Shown here: positions 6,012 through 8,213 of the stretch, one piece after another | Layout of the letters: each line of letters opens with the position of its first letter | How positions within the stretch are numbered: position 1 is the stretch's first letter | Source of the DNA: Synechococcus sp. CO36386bin_37 | GTDB lineage: Bacteria; Cyanobacteriota; Cyanobacteriia; PCC-6307; Cyanobiaceae | Assembly (NCBI GenBank): GCA_011525445.1 | Contig: WTGE01000257.1 | Span: forward strand, 1 to 8,213 | Length of the DNA stretch: 8,213 nt | Reading direction: 5' to 3' | Position numbers and translations under genes: made by a program | The notes under the pieces: model-generated | Database searches by the model: none | What the model was told of the DNA's origin: nothing | The model's input: the letters and a program-made list of their open reading frames with translations, nothing else

Positions 6012-6062
6012 GGACTGACGCTTCCAGTCTGGGTTGCCGCTGCAGCACGAGCAGCGACGCAA
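6012..6062 (+). other. Upstream in-frame coding extension of cbiD without a standard start codon
   Basis: Translating upstream of the first GTG of cbiD in the same frame gives GLTLPVWVAAAARAATQ, which fits the expected N-terminal helix of CbiD proteins and runs straight into VLCGQ. The frame is open back to a TAA at 5955-5957, yet between that stop and 6063 there is no in-frame ATG, GTG or TTG. Possible starts are CTG at 6015 or ATC at 5964, 5970 or 5982. The stretch is very likely translated, or was in a recent ancestor. Confidence 0.55.
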
Positions 6063-7157
6063 GTGCTGTGTGGCCAAACTCTCGAGGATCCTCAAGCGCT
6101 TGAGATCCCCGGTCGGGCTCAGCGTCTGCACGTATCGGTGCAATCGGCAGCTCCTTTGCTCGATGGCGAGCAAGCCCTTGCGATCAGCCGATGCAATCCA
6201 GGCCCCGGGCTTGATCTCACGCGAGATTTGGAAATCTGGGTTCAGGCGCGCTGGTGTCAGCTTGAAAGCGGTTGGATCGAGATCGTGCCCGGAGAAGGGA
6301 TCGGCCGAAAGGGGCATGGTGGAGAGCTGTGTGCGTCTACCTTTGCTCGCCGTTTATTGGAGAGGAATCTGCGCCATTTGGTTCCTTCCGGTCGGTGTTT
6401 GCAGCTGGAAATCGTGTTTCCTCGTGGTCGTGAGTTGGCTCAACGCACCAGCAATGCTGCTTTCGGCGTTGTGGATGGTTTGGCGTTGATCGGTACCCAG
6501 GCTGAAGTGCAATCGAGTGCTTCGCCCGATCAGCTGCGCATCAGCCTTGATGCACTGAAGGACATCGCCTCTGCGCCTGATTTTTGTGGATCACTGACCC
6601 TCGTCATTGGAGAGAATGGACTGGATCTTGCGCGTGAACTGGGTCTTTCGGAGCATCAGCCTGTGCTGAAGGCAGGAAACTGGATTGGGCCTCTGCTTGT
6701 TGCCAGTGCCGAAGCGGGGGTCAGCGATCTGTTGTTACTTGGATACCACGGAAAGCTGGTCAAGTTGGCTGGTGGCATTTTTCACACCCATCACCATCTG
6801 GCTGATGGCCGTTTAGAAGTTCTCGCCGCGATTGCCCTGCAACAAGGTCTCAGCGTTGAGTTGATACAGAATCTTTTGGGAGCTGCGTCGATGGAAGCGG
6901 CTCTTCAGGAGCTTCAGCAGCACCATTCCGGTAAGGCTGATCAGGTCTGGCAAGCGATCGCTAAAGCCGTTGAAGTTCGGAGCGAGGCGTATTTAAAGCG
7001 CTACGGCACCTGGTCCATGCGGGTGGGCGCAGCCCTGTTTGATCGCCAACGCCAGATGCGTTGGACCGGATTCACAGGACGATCCCAGTTGGATCGCTGT
7101 GGATTTGGTATTCATTCGGAATCGAAAGAGGGAGGTTTTGATCCTTCTCTACGCTGA
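6063..7157 (+). CDS. cbiD: Cobalt-precorrin-5B C1-methyltransferase CbiD
   Basis: CbiD transfers a methyl group from S-adenosylmethionine to C-1 of cobalt-precorrin-5B, giving cobalt-precorrin-6A in the early-cobalt (anaerobic-type) route to the corrin ring; in Synechococcus the end product is expected to be pseudocobalamin. Family motifs counted from the GTG at 6063 are PGEGIGRKGHGG (76-87), SNAAFGVVDGLALIGT (130-145), GNWIGPLLVASAEAG (205-219) and GYHGKLVKLAGGIFHTH (227-243), followed by ADGRLEVLA. This canonical start gives 364 residues but leaves out an N-terminal stretch that reads as CbiD sequence (see the extension at 6012-6062); beginning at the CTG at 6015 would give 380. The downstream part is intact. 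guaA begins 44 bases after the stop on the same strand, with no clear terminator between, so cotranscription is possible. A HIP1 octamer lies inside the gene. Confidence 0.9.
   Translation: MLCGQTLEDPQALEIPGRAQRLHVSVQSAAPLLDGEQALAISRCNPGPGLDLTRDLEIWVQARWCQLESGWIEIVPGEGIGRKGHGGELCASTFARRLLERNLRHLVPSGRCLQLEIVFPRGRELAQRTSNAAFGVVDGLALIGTQAEVQSSASPDQLRISLDALKDIASAPDFCGSLTLVIGENGLDLARELGLSEHQPVLKAGNWIGPLLVASAEAGVSDLLLLGYHGKLVKLAGGIFHTHHHLADGRLEVLAAIALQQGLSVELIQNLLGAASMEAALQELQQHHSGKADQVWQAIAKAVEVRSEAYLKRYGTWSMRVGAALFDRQRQMRWTGFTGRSQLDRCGFGIHSESKEGGFDPSLR
6954..6961. repeat. HIP1 octamer GCGATCGC
   Basis: The second exact copy of the cyanobacterial iterated palindrome in this window, inside cbiD. 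Confidence 0.6.
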
Positions 7158-7201
7158 AGAGACTGAAGGTTTAGTAGCCGTTTTTTCGGTCCAAGTGCGG
7201 T

Positions 7202-8213
7202 ATGTCATCAGTCCTGAGTGAAGGTCAACGCAAACCGGCCATCGTCATTCTTGATTTCGGTTCCCAGTATTCGGAATTGATTGCGCGTCGAGTCCGCGAG
7301 ACCGAGGTTTATTCCGTTGTGCTCGGGTACGCCACCAGTGCTGAGGAATTAAGGGCTTTGGCTCCCTCCGGAATCATTCTCAGTGGGGGGCCCAATTCGG
7401 TCTATGCCGAGGAGGCGCCTCTCTGCGACCCGGCGCTTTGGAATCTGGGAATTCCGGTGTTGGGGGTCTGCTACGGGATGCAGCTGATGGTTCAGCAGCT
7501 TGGTGGTCAGGTCGTTTCCGCCACTGGCAAGGCTGAGTATGGCAAGGCTCCACTGTTTGTGGATGATCCAACCGAGCTCCTCACGAATGTGACCAGCGGC
7601 TCCACGATGTGGATGAGTCATGGCGATTCCGTTGAAGCTCTGCCAGAAGGCTTCGTGCGGATGGCCCATACAGCGAATACGCCTGAAGCGGCAATCGCGA
7701 ATCAAAGTCGACGTTTATATGGCGTTCAATTTCATCCTGAAGTGGTTCATTCCATTGACGGGATGGCGATGATTCGTAATTTCGTTTATCACATCTGTGG
7801 TTGTGAGCCGGATTGGACAACCGACGCCTTTATTGATGAAGCCGTTGCCCTAGTCCGCGAGCAGGTGGGTCAGAAACGGGTCCTGCTTGCTCTGTCTGGG
7901 GGTGTGGATTCCTCAACGCTTGCCTTTTTGTTGAAAAAGGCGATAGGGGATCAGCTCACCTGCATGTTCATCGATCAGGGCTTCATGCGTAAGGGCGAGC
8001 CAGAATTTTTAATGGACTTTTTTGATCGAAAATTTAATATCCATGTTGAATACATCAATGCGCGAGAGCGCTTCCTCGCGAAACTGGGTGGTGTTGTCGA
8101 TCCAGAACAAAAACGCAAGATCATCGGCACTGAATTCATCCGCGTGTTTGAAGAGGAGAGCCGCCGCCTCGGTCCGTTCGATTATCTAGCGCAAGGCACG
8201 CTCTATCCCGATG
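7202..8213 (+). CDS. guaA: GMP synthase (glutamine-hydrolysing), 3' part outside window
   Basis: GuaA converts XMP to GMP using ATP and glutamine in the cytoplasm. The window holds the first 337 codons of about 520-530 usual for the family; the frame is open to the edge. Residues about 13-200 are the class I glutamine amidotransferase: [18 protein letters not shown], the oxyanion region SGGPNSV (61-67), nucleophile C90 in GVCYGMQ, and H178/E180 in QFHPE. From about 208 the ATP pyrophosphatase domain begins, with the P-loop LSGGVDSS (231-238) and [11 protein letters not shown] (256-266), ending at GTLYPD. The C-terminal XMP-binding dimerisation domain is beyond the edge. All visible catalytic residues are present. 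The start ATG has no clear ribosome site. The gene follows cbiD by 44 bases; the two pathways are unrelated, and I remember this adjacency from marine Synechococcus. Confidence 0.97.
   Translation, partial: MSSVLSEGQRKPAIVILDFGSQYSELIARRVRETEVYSVVLGYATSAEELRALAPSGIILSGGPNSVYAEEAPLCDPALWNLGIPVLGVCYGMQLMVQQLGGQVVSATGKAEYGKAPLFVDDPTELLTNVTSGSTMWMSHGDSVEALPEGFVRMAHTANTPEAAIANQSRRLYGVQFHPEVVHSIDGMAMIRNFVYHICGCEPDWTTDAFIDEAVALVREQVGQKRVLLALSGGVDSSTLAFLLKKAIGDQLTCMFIDQGFMRKGEPEFLMDFFDRKFNIHVEYINARERFLAKLGGVVDPEQKRKIIGTEFIRVFEEESRRLGPFDYLAQGTLYPD

Noticed and set aside
6034..6489. 151-codon + strand frame overlapping cbiD
   Set aside because: It is in a different frame from CbiD, whose motifs are clear throughout this stretch; the product is low in recognisable structure.
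7146..7186. Stem TCTCT/AGAGA followed by a T6 run after cbiD, considered as a terminator
   Set aside because: The stem is only five A/T-rich-ended pairs and the T-run begins 18 bases after it, so it is not a proper intrinsic terminator.
7349..7705. 118-codon - strand frame inside guaA
   Set aside because: It is antisense to conserved amidotransferase motifs.

Overview
The window looks like a piece of a marine picocyanobacterial chromosome, most likely Synechococcus (subcluster 5.1-like). I judge this from memory of the proteins and gene order; no search was run. Supporting signs are CbiD of the cobalamin pathway next to guaA, a cyanobacterial-type alanine/serine-glyoxylate aminotransferase, a half-length AbrB-type membrane protein, several short proteins of the kind seen in picocyanobacteria, and start sites that mostly lack a clear Shine-Dalgarno sequence. 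Genes are packed tightly and I see no phage, IS or CRISPR sequence.

Layout. Positions 1-194 hold a small one-helix membrane protein on the + strand, ending exactly where an HNH endonuclease gene (- strand) ends. Divergent from the HNH gene is a compact SNF2-family helicase (748-2358, +) whose N-terminus resembles the HARP module of SMARCAL1/ZRANB3 annealing helicases. Its 3' end overlaps the end of a - strand cluster: a half-size AbrB-type membrane protein (3206-3730), a secreted cyanobacterial protein (2711-3142) and a putative lipoprotein (2313-2699). Next come three small + strand genes (3806-4650) of unknown function, the last with a consensus -10 box upstream. These run into a - strand tRNA-Gly(CCC) (4653-4724) and the aminotransferase gene (4779-5927). 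Divergent from the aminotransferase lie cbiD (canonical start 6063, but coding similarity begins upstream) and guaA (7202 to the window edge, incomplete).

How the genes relate. The right half is housekeeping metabolism: glyoxylate to glycine transamination, a tRNA-Gly, corrin-ring methylation and GMP synthesis. The left half holds a possible DNA-repair pair (HNH nuclease and HARP-like SNF2 helicase) and envelope proteins. No stretch longer than 300 bases is without a gene; the longest gaps are about 70-150 bases and lie at divergent gene starts. The points most worth a second look are the HNH/HARP-SNF2 arrangement, the missing standard start codon of cbiD, and the run of uncharacterised small proteins.
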